Below are positions 16,081 to 24,440 of a stretch of 39,744 nt of DNA, piece by piece (positions within the stretch are counted from its first letter, which is position 1; every line of letters starts with the position of its first letter). The DNA is from an uncultured Prevotellaceae bacterium. Lineage in GTDB: Bacteria; Bacteroidota; Bacteroidia; Bacteroidales; Muribaculaceae. Both the position numbers and the translations under genes were made by a program. The stretch covers positions 1 to 39,744 of the forward strand of contig ONMF01000020.1 of NCBI GenBank assembly GCA_900318865.1, in the 5' to 3' direction. The notes under the pieces are model-generated. The model was given only the letters and a program-made list of their open reading frames with translations. It was not told the DNA's origin and searched no databases.

Positions 16081-16120
16081 ACTTTTCCAAAAAAATTGTT
16101 TATGCGTTTATAAATAATGT

Positions 16121-16188
16121 GACCGTCGGCCGGTCGAGGGCATGTGATCAGAATTGTTTAGCGCAGGCCCTTTTGCGACGGCCTGCGC
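16121..16188. other. Dyad and perfect hairpin in the ssrA/DUF4369 intergenic region
   Basis: This is the rest of the 305-base space between tmRNA and the DUF4369 gene. GACCG/CGGTC (16121-16135) encloses a second copy of GTCGGCCG, 57 bases from the one in the tmRNA promoter. Further on GCGCAGGCC (16161-16169) and GGCCTGCGC (16180-16188) form a perfect 9-bp stem with a 10-base loop. Neither strand has a T-tract directly after it, so it is not a standard terminator. I see no convincing gene here. Confidence 0.6.
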
Positions 16189-16286
16189 GCGACGGGTGGC
16201 ACTTGTCGTCTCTTTTTTCTGAACAGTTCGCACGGCACACTCGTTTCGGGAATGAGTGTCACTCGGCATAAAAAAGAAAAATTCTT

Positions 16287-16317
16287 TTTGTTCTGCACTC
16301 GTTTATTCGTAACTTTG
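16287..16317 (+). promoter_or_regulatory. Promoter of the DUF4369 lipoprotein gene (and glnN)
   Basis: TTTG (16287-16290), 19 bases, TAACTTTG (16310-16317): perfect consensus. The predicted start near 16323 would put the ATG at 16329 only a few bases downstream. Confidence 0.8.
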
Positions 16318-16328
16318 CATCGAATGTG

Positions 16329-16991
16329 ATGAAACTTTTGGCACATATCGTGATGTCTCTGGCGGTGCTCGCGGCCTGCTTGACGGGGTGCGACACGCGC
16401 CCTGCGGCCGGCACTTCCTTCAGCGTGGAGGTGAACGTCGACAGTGTTCTGCACAGGCAGTGTGCCACTTTGTGGACTATCGATGACGATTATCAACGCC
16501 TCCGTTGCCTCGGCACCGATTCGGTCAAAGACGGTGAAAAATTCAGTTTCAATGGGGTTCTCGACTGTCGGCAAGTGGCATTCATCCAGTTTGCGGCCGA
16601 TTCCATTCCGTTTTATTTTGTCTTGGAGCCCGGCACCCACACCGTTATTAACATCACCCCCAGCCACTGGCGAATAGATGGCAGCAAGGCATGCTATTCC
16701 TATATCCACTTCCTCAACCAGCGGCAGCACATCACCGACGACATGAAAAAAACGTGGAAAGCCTACCGCCACATGGCCGCCGACTCAACGCTGAAACGGC
16801 GGCACGAGGTGATGTTTTTCAGGCACGACAGCCTGCTGCTCGACTCATTGCAACGCATCACTGTGGAGCGCATCAACCGGGGCGACCTGGTGAGCCGCAT
16901 CGTGCGGGAGCGCTTCATCAACACCCTCGACAGCGCGCACTTGTCGCAAATACGCCCGCACACACCATCCCCAATCATTGAATGTCCTTAG
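16329..16991 (+). CDS. DUF4369-domain lipoprotein
   Basis: A 220-residue predicted lipoprotein of unknown function. The signal MKLLAHIVMSLAVLAACLTGC ends in a lipobox (LTGC). The middle matches the DUF4369 pattern (FSFNGVLD, FIQFAADSIPFYFVLEPGTHTVINI). This domain usually forms the N-terminal half of periplasmic thioredoxin-like (TlpA/ResA) proteins in this phylum. Here no CxxC thioredoxin domain follows, only a helical, charged C-terminus. So it is either a stand-alone DUF4369 protein or one that lost its thioredoxin part. ATG 16329 is used; a GTG at 16326 precedes it in frame. The stop lies 4 bases before the glnN start codon, suggesting cotranscription. Confidence 0.8.
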   Translation: MKLLAHIVMSLAVLAACLTGCDTRPAAGTSFSVEVNVDSVLHRQCATLWTIDDDYQRLRCLGTDSVKDGEKFSFNGVLDCRQVAFIQFAADSIPFYFVLEPGTHTVINITPSHWRIDGSKACYSYIHFLNQRQHITDDMKKTWKAYRHMAADSTLKRRHEVMFFRHDSLLLDSLQRITVERINRGDLVSRIVRERFINTLDSAHLSQIRPHTPSPIIECP

Positions 16992-16995
16992 AGTT

Positions 16996-19176
16996 ATGTC
17001 ACACCTTCGATTTAAGCAAATTGAGATAGCGCTCAACCGCGAACCCTTCGACGTGAAACCACCCCACCCCGACCCGACGGTCTACTTCGGTCAGCACGTT
17101 TTCGACCAAAAGAAAATGGCCACTTATCTGCCTCGTGATGCCTACGAGGAACTGACGGCTGCCATCAAGGGAAAGCGCGCCATCGGCCGGGAACTGGCCG
17201 ATGTGGTGGCTCAGGGCATGAAAAAATGGGCCATGGACAACGGTGCCACGCACTACACTCACTGGTTTCACCCTCTCACCGACGGCACGGCCGAGAAGCA
17301 CGACTCGTTCATCGACCTGGATGATGAAAAGGGTATCATTACCGACTTCTCGGGAAAGCTGCTCATCCAGCAAGAGCCCGATGCATCGAGTTTTCCCAGC
17401 GGTGGCTTGAGAAACACCTTCGAAGCACGCGGCTACACGGCGTGGGACATCTCCTCACCGGCATTCATCCACAACGGGGCACTGTGCATCCCCACCATCT
17501 TCATCGCATACTCAGGCGAATCGCTCGACTACAAGACACCCCTGCTGCGTGCACTCAACTGCATCGACCGGGCGGGCACCAAGGTGGCCAGGCTTTTCGA
17601 CCCGCAAGTGCAGCACGTGATTTCTTACCTGGGATGGGAACAAGAGTATTTTCTCATCGACGAAGCCTTGTTCGCCGCACGGCCCGACCTGGTGATGACC
17701 GGACGAACGCTCATGGGCCATGAAAGCGCCAAGAACCAACAGCTCGACGACCACTATTTCGGGTCCATACCGATGCGAGTGCAGCGGTTTATGGAAGACT
17801 TGGAAATCGAATGTTATCAACTGGGCATCCCGCTCAAGACCAAGCACAATGAGGTGGCGCCCAACCAGTTTGAGCTGGCACCCATCTACGAGGAAGCCAA
17901 TCTGTCGAACGACCACAACCTGCTGCTGATGAAAGTTATGGCACAGGTGGCGCGACGGCACAAATTCCGCGCCATCCTGCACGAGAAACCATTTGCCGGC
18001 ATCAACGGCAGCGGAAAGCACAACAACTGGAGCCTGGGCACCGACACCGGCGTGCAACTGTTCAAACCGGGCAAGACACCCATGCAGAACCTGCAGTTCA
18101 TAGCCTTCATCGCCGCCACCATGGCAGCCGTCCACAAGCACAACGACCTGGTGAAGGCTTCGATTGCCACAGCCAACAACACGCACCGCCTCGGGGCCAA
18201 CGAGGCACCGCCGGCCATTATCTCCATCTTCCTGGGACGCCAGCTCAGCAAAGTCATCGACCAAATAACCGGTCATCAGCAGGCCGACGGGCAAATCATG
18301 TTCTCGGCAAAAGAGGGCCTGAACTTGCAGATGGCACAAATACCTGAGATTTTGCTCGACAATACCGACCGCAACCGCACATCACCTTTTGCCTTCACTG
18401 GCAATCGATTCGAATTCAGGGCTGTGGGGTCAAGCGCCAACTGCGCATCGGCAATGATTGTGCTCAATACCATCGTCGCCGACCAGCTCAACGCTTTCCA
18501 CCAAGCCGTCACAGCACACCTTGAGCAAGGGGACACCCTTGAGCAGGCGGTGATGGAACAGGTGCAGCAACTGCTCACGCAAGCCAAGCCCATCCATTTC
18601 GATGGTAATGGCTACAGCGAGCAGTGGCCCCAAGAGGCCGCATCACGAGGGCTTGACACCGAGAATTCCGTGCCCCGGATGATTGATGCCTACTCCACCC
18701 CGAAGGCACTGGCGCTTTTCGAGCGCACACACGTCTTCTCACAAGCCGAAATCAAGGCCAGAAGCGAAGTCAAATGGGAAACCTACTGCAAGAAAATCCA
18801 CATCGAGGCCAGTGTTATCGCCGATCTCACACAGAACCACATCTTGCCGGTGGCCATCAGATACCAGAATATCCTGCTCGACAATGTGCTGAAACTCAAA
18901 GCGCTCGGAAAACAGTCAAGCACAAGCCCCGTCAATGTCACTATAGAGCACATTGCTGAAAACATCACGGGCATCGACGAGCACCAGCGCCTGCTCGCAC
19001 AGGCCATCGAGCATGCCATGGCTCAGCCCGACTCACGCTTGCAGGCCTTTGCCTTCGCCAGCCTGGTGGTGCCGCACATCGATGCCATCAGGCACCACGT
19101 CGACGCGCTGGAGCTGCTCGTTGACGACGAGATGTGGCCGCTGCCCAAGTATCGTGAGCTACTTTTTATCCGTTGA
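16996..19176 (+). CDS. glnN: Glutamine synthetase type III
   Basis: A 726-residue GSIII, the large dodecameric glutamine synthetase typical of Bacteroides relatives, making glutamine from glutamate, ammonia and ATP. Recognisable parts are the N-terminal MSHLRFKQIEIAL, THYTHWFHPLTDGTAEKHD, PSGGLRNTFEARGYTAWD, WEQEYFLID (metal-ligand Glu residues), KHNEVAPNQFELAPI, the nucleotide loop INGSGKHNNWS and NRTSPFAFTGNRFEFRAVG. Length is as expected. ATG 16996 matches the family start; the longer frame begins with TTG. The last 18 bases overlap the end of recQ on the other strand, so no terminator separates the two. Confidence 0.97.
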   Translation: MSHLRFKQIEIALNREPFDVKPPHPDPTVYFGQHVFDQKKMATYLPRDAYEELTAAIKGKRAIGRELADVVAQGMKKWAMDNGATHYTHWFHPLTDGTAEKHDSFIDLDDEKGIITDFSGKLLIQQEPDASSFPSGGLRNTFEARGYTAWDISSPAFIHNGALCIPTIFIAYSGESLDYKTPLLRALNCIDRAGTKVARLFDPQVQHVISYLGWEQEYFLIDEALFAARPDLVMTGRTLMGHESAKNQQLDDHYFGSIPMRVQRFMEDLEIECYQLGIPLKTKHNEVAPNQFELAPIYEEANLSNDHNLLLMKVMAQVARRHKFRAILHEKPFAGINGSGKHNNWSLGTDTGVQLFKPGKTPMQNLQFIAFIAATMAAVHKHNDLVKASIATANNTHRLGANEAPPAIISIFLGRQLSKVIDQITGHQQADGQIMFSAKEGLNLQMAQIPEILLDNTDRNRTSPFAFTGNRFEFRAVGSSANCASAMIVLNTIVADQLNAFHQAVTAHLEQGDTLEQAVMEQVQQLLTQAKPIHFDGNGYSEQWPQEAASRGLDTENSVPRMIDAYSTPKALALFERTHVFSQAEIKARSEVKWETYCKKIHIEASVIADLTQNHILPVAIRYQNILLDNVLKLKALGKQSSTSPVNVTIEHIAENITGIDEHQRLLAQAIEHAMAQPDSRLQAFAFASLVVPHIDAIRHHVDALELLVDDEMWPLPKYRELLFIR

Positions 19177-21066
19177 GTAGGTATTGTCAGGGAGGTGAAT
19201 CACAAATCCCTCATCCACAAGGAACGACAACATCGATAGCACTTCGTCCTTGCCAAACGACAACGTAGTGAGGAATTCTTCCAAACGGCGCGGTCGCACC
19301 GAGGCCATATACAAGATGCCCTCACGGACATCGGCCGCACTGTGACCGGCGCGGCTACGGGCCTCAATGCACACATCGCAGTGCCCGCACTCGACGGTAT
19401 TCTCCTCGCCAAAATAGAGCAGCAATCGCTGCTCGCGGCACATGCCGGTGGTGAAAGCATAATCCAGAACGGCGGCCACACGCTCCTCCATCCTCACTTT
19501 GAGGTCTTTGTACACAGCCTTCGGAAAAACGAGGTGCCGCTCTTCCTCACGCGACATCGTATATATTATATAGGGTGTGCGCTTGCGGGGAATGTAGTGT
19601 AAAATGTGCATACGCGTCAGCTCAAGCAGCGACTGATAGATGGTCTCGTGGTCCAAGCCGGTGCCATGGGCTATCACATCCTCATTGATAAAAACATAGT
19701 CGGCAAAGAGGCCGGTGTAGGTGCGCAGCAAGGCCTGCAGCACACGGTCGGCACCGGGAGTGTGCGTGTGCAAGTCGTAAAGTTCGTCCTTATTCACCAG
19801 AATCATCACACGCGACTGGGCCTCCACATCTTCCAAAAACTCGATATAGCCCGAGCGGGTGAGAATCTTCAAGGCGTTGTGCGTGGGAAGGACCGGCAAT
19901 TTATAAGTGGTGCAGAACAACCCAAAGTTGAAGTCGTACATCTTTCCATGCCCCTCGCCCACCGCCACGTCAAGAAAAGTGGAGGCCAGTGTGTAGACAC
20001 GGCGGATGAAGTCTTCATCGGGGAAAGAGTCGGCAATGTGCCGCTTGAGCACTCGCTTGTCGGGCGGCGAAGTGAGCAACACGGCATAAGAGCGCTTGCC
20101 GTCGCGGCCGGCCCGACCGGCCTCCTGGTAATACTCCTCAAGAGTGCCGGGCACGTCGATGTGCACCACAAGCCGCACATCGGGCTTGTCGATACCCATA
20201 CCGAAAGCATTCGTTGCCACAATCACACGGCACTGGTCGGTCTTCCACTTCTCTTGCTTGTCCTCTTTGTCCTCAATCACCAGCCCGGCATGGTAAAAGT
20301 CGGCTTCTATCCCATGACGCTTCAATTCATCGGCGATGAGCTTGGTGCGCTTGCGGCTTCGCACATACACGATTGCCGTGCCCGGCACCGACCGAAGGAT
20401 GTGTACAAGCTCGGCCACTTTCTCCGACGTGGCACGCACCACATAGCTCAAATTGGGCCGTGAGAAACTCATGCTGAACACACGCCCGTCCGAAAACTCC
20501 AGCCGCTCGGTGATGTCACGCATCACTACCGGAGTGGCGGTGGCTGTCAAGGCCAGCACGGGAACTCGTGGAAAGAGTTTGCGCACCTGTGCTATGCGCA
20601 AAAACGACGGCCTGAAGTCATAGCCCCATTGCGAGATGCAATGCGCCTCGTCGACGACAATGAGGCACACCTTCATCTGGCGCAAGTGCTCGATGAATGC
20701 TTCGGAAGCAAGGCGTTCAGGCGACACATAGAGGAACTTGCAGTTTCCGTACAGGCACTTATCGTAGGTGCGGCGCACCTCGGCCAGTGTCAGGCCGGCA
20801 TGCAGATAGGTGGCCTTGATGCGGCGGGCCAGCAGATGGTCGACCTGATCTTTCATCAAGGAGATGATGGGAGTCACCACCAGCGCCAGGCCCTCCATGG
20901 CCATTGTGGGCACCTGAAAAGTAATCGACTTGCCGCCACCCGTGGGCATAAGTCCCAACGTGTCGTGTCCGTCAAGGACCGACCGGATAATGTCCTCCTG
21001 AAGGGGGCGGAATTCATCGTACCCCCAGTGACGTTTCAGTATCTCATGAATTGACAGCGGAGCCAT
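19159..21066 (-). CDS. recQ: ATP-dependent DNA helicase RecQ
   Basis: A 635-residue 3'-5' helicase acting with RecJ in RecF-pathway recombination and fork repair. Walker A is PTGGGKS (K46), and the DEAH box is at 139-142 (VVDEAHCISQWGYDFRPS), including the RecQ-specific aromatic-rich loop. Helicase motif VI is YYQEAGRAGRDGK. The RQC zinc site shows Cys in CREQRLLLYFGE and CGHCDVC. A winged-helix/HRDC-like tail follows. The start overlaps the recJ stop by 23 bases, so recJ-recQ form one coupled operon. The 3' end overlaps glnN tail to tail. Confidence 0.97.
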   Translation of the reverse strand: MAPLSIHEILKRHWGYDEFRPLQEDIIRSVLDGHDTLGLMPTGGGKSITFQVPTMAMEGLALVVTPIISLMKDQVDHLLARRIKATYLHAGLTLAEVRRTYDKCLYGNCKFLYVSPERLASEAFIEHLRQMKVCLIVVDEAHCISQWGYDFRPSFLRIAQVRKLFPRVPVLALTATATPVVMRDITERLEFSDGRVFSMSFSRPNLSYVVRATSEKVAELVHILRSVPGTAIVYVRSRKRTKLIADELKRHGIEADFYHAGLVIEDKEDKQEKWKTDQCRVIVATNAFGMGIDKPDVRLVVHIDVPGTLEEYYQEAGRAGRDGKRSYAVLLTSPPDKRVLKRHIADSFPDEDFIRRVYTLASTFLDVAVGEGHGKMYDFNFGLFCTTYKLPVLPTHNALKILTRSGYIEFLEDVEAQSRVMILVNKDELYDLHTHTPGADRVLQALLRTYTGLFADYVFINEDVIAHGTGLDHETIYQSLLELTRMHILHYIPRKRTPYIIYTMSREEERHLVFPKAVYKDLKVRMEERVAAVLDYAFTTGMCREQRLLLYFGEENTVECGHCDVCIEARSRAGHSAADVREGILYMASVRPRRLEEFLTTLSFGKDEVLSMLSFLVDEGFVIHLPDNTYSTDKK

Positions 21067-22801
21067 CAGCGTCGTCGGTGTGGGGACGGATGCCTTTAAT
21101 CAGCAACTGCACGGTGGTGGTGTTGCGGTGCTTGTTCTCCTCGATGGTGTAGCATATGTCGAAGGGCTTCTGCTCCTTGATGTAGTCCATGTGCTCGGCC
21201 ATGTTGAAAGCGATGCCGTTCATGATGCGGCCGCCCTCACTGTCCACCATTTCGAGTTTGATGTGCTCCAGTTTTTTGCCCACGAGCTTGCTGGTGCCGT
21301 AATCACGCACGCCGCGAGTGATGAACACCGGCTTCTGGTTCTCCGGGCCGAAGGGATTGAATTGACGCATACATTTGAGAAAATGCCCATTGATTTCCTC
21401 AAAACTCAACTCGCAATCAATCTCTATCGAGGGGGTCACCTGCTCGGCCTGAATGTGAGTTTCGACATAGGCTGTGAGCCGACGGCGAAACTCCGGAATG
21501 TTCTCCTCGCGCATCGACAGGCCCACGGCATTGGTGTGGCCGCCGAAATTCTCCAGCAGGTCGCGGCACGATTTAATGGCGGTGTAGACATCAAAACCGC
21601 GCACCGAACGCGATGAGCCAGTGGCCAGCCCATTGGAATAGGTGAGCACCACCGACGGCCTGAAGTAAAGCTCGGCAAGGCGCGAGGCCACAATGCCGAT
21701 GATGCCCTTGTGCCAATTCCGGTCATAAATCACGATGGGCTTGCGGCCCTCAAGATTCTGGATGTGACGCTCGATGATTTCATTGGCCTCATCGGTGATT
21801 TGCCGGTCAAGTTCCTTGCGGTCCTTGTTGTATTGGTCAATGCGCTTGCTAATCTCGTAGGCTTTGGCCGAATTGCGGGTCACCAGCAATTCCACCGATT
21901 CCTGGCCGCTCTCCATGCGCCCCGAAGCATTGATGCGGGGCCCAATTTTAAAGATAATGTCGCTGATAGTAAGCTCCTTGCCGCTCAGCCCGCACAAGCG
22001 AATGATACTGCGGAGGCCCACATTGGGATTGTTGTTGAGCCGGCGCAAGCCATAGTAGGCCATCACACGGTTCTCGCCGGTGAGGGGCACTATATCGGCG
22101 GCAATGCTCACGGCCACCAGGTCGAGCATGCTTTCCAGGTCGTACATGTTGCTGATTCCGTTGCTCTTGGCAAAGCCCTGCATGAACTTATAGCCCACAC
22201 CGCAGCCCGAAAGACCCTTGTAAGGATAATGGTCATCTTCGAGTTTGGGATTCAGGATTGCCGCGGCATCGGGTAGTTCATCATCGGGCACATGATGGTC
22301 GCACACGATGAAATCGATGCCTTTCGACTTGGCATACGCAATCTCGGGGATTGCTTTGATGCCACAATCCAGCACTATTATCAACGTCACTCCAATACTC
22401 TGGGCGTAATCGATGCTTTGCAACGATATTCCATACCCCTCGTCGTCGCGGGTGGGTATATAATACACCAGATTGGAATAAAAATTCTGAAGATACCTGT
22501 ACACTAAGGCGACTGCCGTGGTTCCGTCCACATCGTAGTCACCATAAATCATTATCTTCTCTTTTGCCCCCAGCGCCCGGTTCAAACGGTTCACGGCCTT
22601 GTCCATATCCTTCATCAGGAAGGGATCGGGCATTTGGCTCAATGTGGGACTGAAGAAGGCACGCACATCGGCCTCGCTCTTCATGCCACGCTGCACCAAT
22701 AGCCGCGCTATCGACGGGCAATTGGGGAACATGCCCACCAATTGCTCTTCGATTTTGCGTTGTTCGGATGTCAGAGGTAAGTAATTCCATTTACTTATCA
22801 T
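21044..22801 (-). CDS. recJ: Single-stranded-DNA-specific exonuclease RecJ
   Basis: A 585-residue 5'-3' ssDNA exonuclease of the DHH family, which digests unwound 5' strands in recombination, base-excision and mismatch repair. Metal-binding motifs are visible: GDYDVDGTTA (D88, D90, D92), LDCGIK (D145), CDHHVPDDELPDA (D168, H169, H170) and, later, the DHHA1-type GGHTNAVGLSM. Then comes the RecJ OB domain (about 465-570, FGPENQKPVF). Length is normal. recQ follows with a 23-base overlap. A strong promoter lies about 245 bases upstream, giving an unusually long leader. Confidence 0.97.
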   Translation of the reverse strand: MISKWNYLPLTSEQRKIEEQLVGMFPNCPSIARLLVQRGMKSEADVRAFFSPTLSQMPDPFLMKDMDKAVNRLNRALGAKEKIMIYGDYDVDGTTAVALVYRYLQNFYSNLVYYIPTRDDEGYGISLQSIDYAQSIGVTLIIVLDCGIKAIPEIAYAKSKGIDFIVCDHHVPDDELPDAAAILNPKLEDDHYPYKGLSGCGVGYKFMQGFAKSNGISNMYDLESMLDLVAVSIAADIVPLTGENRVMAYYGLRRLNNNPNVGLRSIIRLCGLSGKELTISDIIFKIGPRINASGRMESGQESVELLVTRNSAKAYEISKRIDQYNKDRKELDRQITDEANEIIERHIQNLEGRKPIVIYDRNWHKGIIGIVASRLAELYFRPSVVLTYSNGLATGSSRSVRGFDVYTAIKSCRDLLENFGGHTNAVGLSMREENIPEFRRRLTAYVETHIQAEQVTPSIEIDCELSFEEINGHFLKCMRQFNPFGPENQKPVFITRGVRDYGTSKLVGKKLEHIKLEMVDSEGGRIMNGIAFNMAEHMDYIKEQKPFDICYTIEENKHRNTTTVQLLIKGIRPHTDDADGSAVNS

Positions 22802-23044
22802 CTATGTTGTTATTTTTTATATTCGGTTACAACGGGGCCAGTCGCTACCGGCCTATGTGGGTATATAAATTTCACATGCCACGCCGCTTCAGTCGCCACG
22901 GGCACATGTCCCAGCGAAAGGGCATCATTATCACAAGGCGCCTTGTCATGAGTGGCCCGGGCCGCTTTTGCCCGCCCTCAAATGGCTGCCCGTCCCGCCG
23001 TGCAGAGTAACCGCCCCCACGGGAAAAGTGCCTGTTTTCGCATC
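22802..23044 (-). promoter_or_regulatory. Long 5' leader of recJ with two perfect palindromes
   Basis: If transcription starts near 23044 (see the promoter at 23051-23082), the mRNA has about 240 untranslated bases before recJ. This stretch holds ACAAGGCGCCTTGT (22933-22946, 14-bp perfect palindrome) and GGCCCGGGCC (22954-22963). Only tiny open frames of 23 and 25 codons are present, and I do not support them as genes. I cannot assign a known riboswitch. Confidence 0.5.
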
Positions 23045-23050
23045 TTCATG

Positions 23051-23082
23051 CAAAGTTAGTGCAAAGCTATGGGAAAAGCAAA
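23051..23082 (-). promoter_or_regulatory. Promoter reading towards recJ
   Basis: On the minus strand TTTG (23082-23079), 20 bases, TAACTTTG (23058-23051). It is a near-perfect consensus with the first gene, recJ, starting at 22801. From here to the mscS start the sequence is A/T-rich with no gene. TATTTTTG at 23222-23229 is a possible mscS -7 without a clear -33. Confidence 0.65.
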
Positions 23083-23255
23083 TTATTACACATCCTTTTT
23101 ATCTTCAACAATTATTTTTTAGAAATTTTTATCAATTGCCACAAGGAGGCCCATCCCGTGGCTTTACGTTAAATAACCGTTAAATATTTGCCCGACAGCC
23201 TCAAGTTTTGGCTCAATGACGTATTTTTGCATCATCACTTTTTTGCTCACGCACA

Positions 23256-24440
23256 ATGACACTGAACACTATCATCGCTCAAATAACCGGCGTGGTGCCC
23301 GACAGCGTGGCTGCAGGCAAGCTGCACTCGGTCACCAAGGCCGCCAAGGCGCATGTCGACTCCCTGACCAACACCATCACCAACCCCGACTCGCTGATGG
23401 CACTCACGCCAAAAAAGGTCGCCAACCATCTGCTCGGATTGGACTGGGGAGGCATCGCCACCGACATCTCAGGACAAGTCATCGGCCTGGCACTGCGCAT
23501 CCTGGCGGCCATCGCCATCTTCTACATTGGCAAATTCATCATCAACAAGATTTACTCTCTCACACGCGCCGTGATGATTGCCAAGGACTTCGACCGCTCG
23601 CTCACCACGTTCTTGCTCAGCTTCATCAAAATCACGCTGCTCTTTGTGCTCATCATCACTGTCATCAGCATCTTGGGTATCGAGACCAGCTCATTCATTG
23701 CCATCTTCGCATCGGCCGGCGTGGCCATCGGCATGGCGCTGAGCGGAACCTTGCAGAACTTTGCGGGCGGCGTGCTCATCCTGCTCATCAAGCCCTACAA
23801 AGTGGGCGACTACATCGAGTTCGGCCAGCACAAGGGCCACGTCAAGGAAATCCAGATTTTCAACACGGTCATTTCGGCCTATAACAACGACCTGATTATT
23901 GTGCCCAACGGCGGCCTGGCCACCGGCACCATCAAGAACTACACCGCCGACCCCTATCGCCGGGTGGAGTGGAAAGTGGCCATCTCCTATGGCGACAACC
24001 TGGACAAGGCAAGGCAAGTGATTCTCGACATCATTCATGCCGACAAGCGGGTTCTGCTCAAGCAGGACGACACCATCGACAACCAAGCCGACGAGGAAAA
24101 GGCCGCCACGGTCACTCAAAGCCAAGACGGCGAGGAAAAGACATCGCTCTGGCAGCGCATCTTCCATCGCCACAAGGCCAGGGCGCAGCAGTGGGCCGCC
24201 AGCCAAGCCGAAGAAATCCGCAAGAAACTGCCCAAAAAGGACTTCACCCCCATCGTGGCCGTCGACGAGTTGGCCGACAGCGCGGTAGTGCTGGTGGTCA
24301 GGGCATGGACCGTCAATGCCAACTACTGGGGCGTCTTCTACGACATCAACGAAAAAATCTACAACCAGCTGCCCAAGAACGGACTGCACTTCCCGTTCCC
24401 GCAGATGGATGTCCACATCAACCCGAAAGACAACGCATGA
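23256..24440 (+). CDS. MscS-family mechanosensitive channel
   Basis: A 394-residue inner-membrane channel that opens under membrane tension to release solutes on osmotic downshock. About 60 N-terminal residues precede three hydrophobic segments (about 70-97, 118-142, 147-178). The last is the Gly/Ala-rich pore helix (ASAGVAIGMALSGTLQNFAGG), followed by the MscS beta domain (KPYKVGDYIEFGQHKGHVKEI, VPNGGLATGTIKNY). Unlike minimal MscS, the cytoplasmic part contains a charged, Lys/Glu/Gln-rich insertion (about 265-325) before the final beta-rich segment. The stop overlaps the next ATG (ATGA), so the TPR gene is coupled. Confidence 0.93.
   Translation: MTLNTIIAQITGVVPDSVAAGKLHSVTKAAKAHVDSLTNTITNPDSLMALTPKKVANHLLGLDWGGIATDISGQVIGLALRILAAIAIFYIGKFIINKIYSLTRAVMIAKDFDRSLTTFLLSFIKITLLFVLIITVISILGIETSSFIAIFASAGVAIGMALSGTLQNFAGGVLILLIKPYKVGDYIEFGQHKGHVKEIQIFNTVISAYNNDLIIVPNGGLATGTIKNYTADPYRRVEWKVAISYGDNLDKARQVILDIIHADKRVLLKQDDTIDNQADEEKAATVTQSQDGEEKTSLWQRIFHRHKARAQQWAASQAEEIRKKLPKKDFTPIVAVDELADSAVVLVVRAWTVNANYWGVFYDINEKIYNQLPKNGLHFPFPQMDVHINPKDNA

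Noticed and set aside
16158..16772. 204-codon minus-strand frame opposite the DUF4369 gene
   Set aside because: Antisense to a lipoprotein gene with a perfect promoter and lipobox; no family resemblance.
22768..23010. 80-codon plus-strand frame upstream of mscS
   Set aside because: It starts inside recJ, has a low-complexity basic product and no promoter; the region is better read as the recJ leader.
23041..23049. Start of a 23-codon frame in the recJ leader
   Set aside because: It would begin practically at the predicted transcription start and has no distinctive features.
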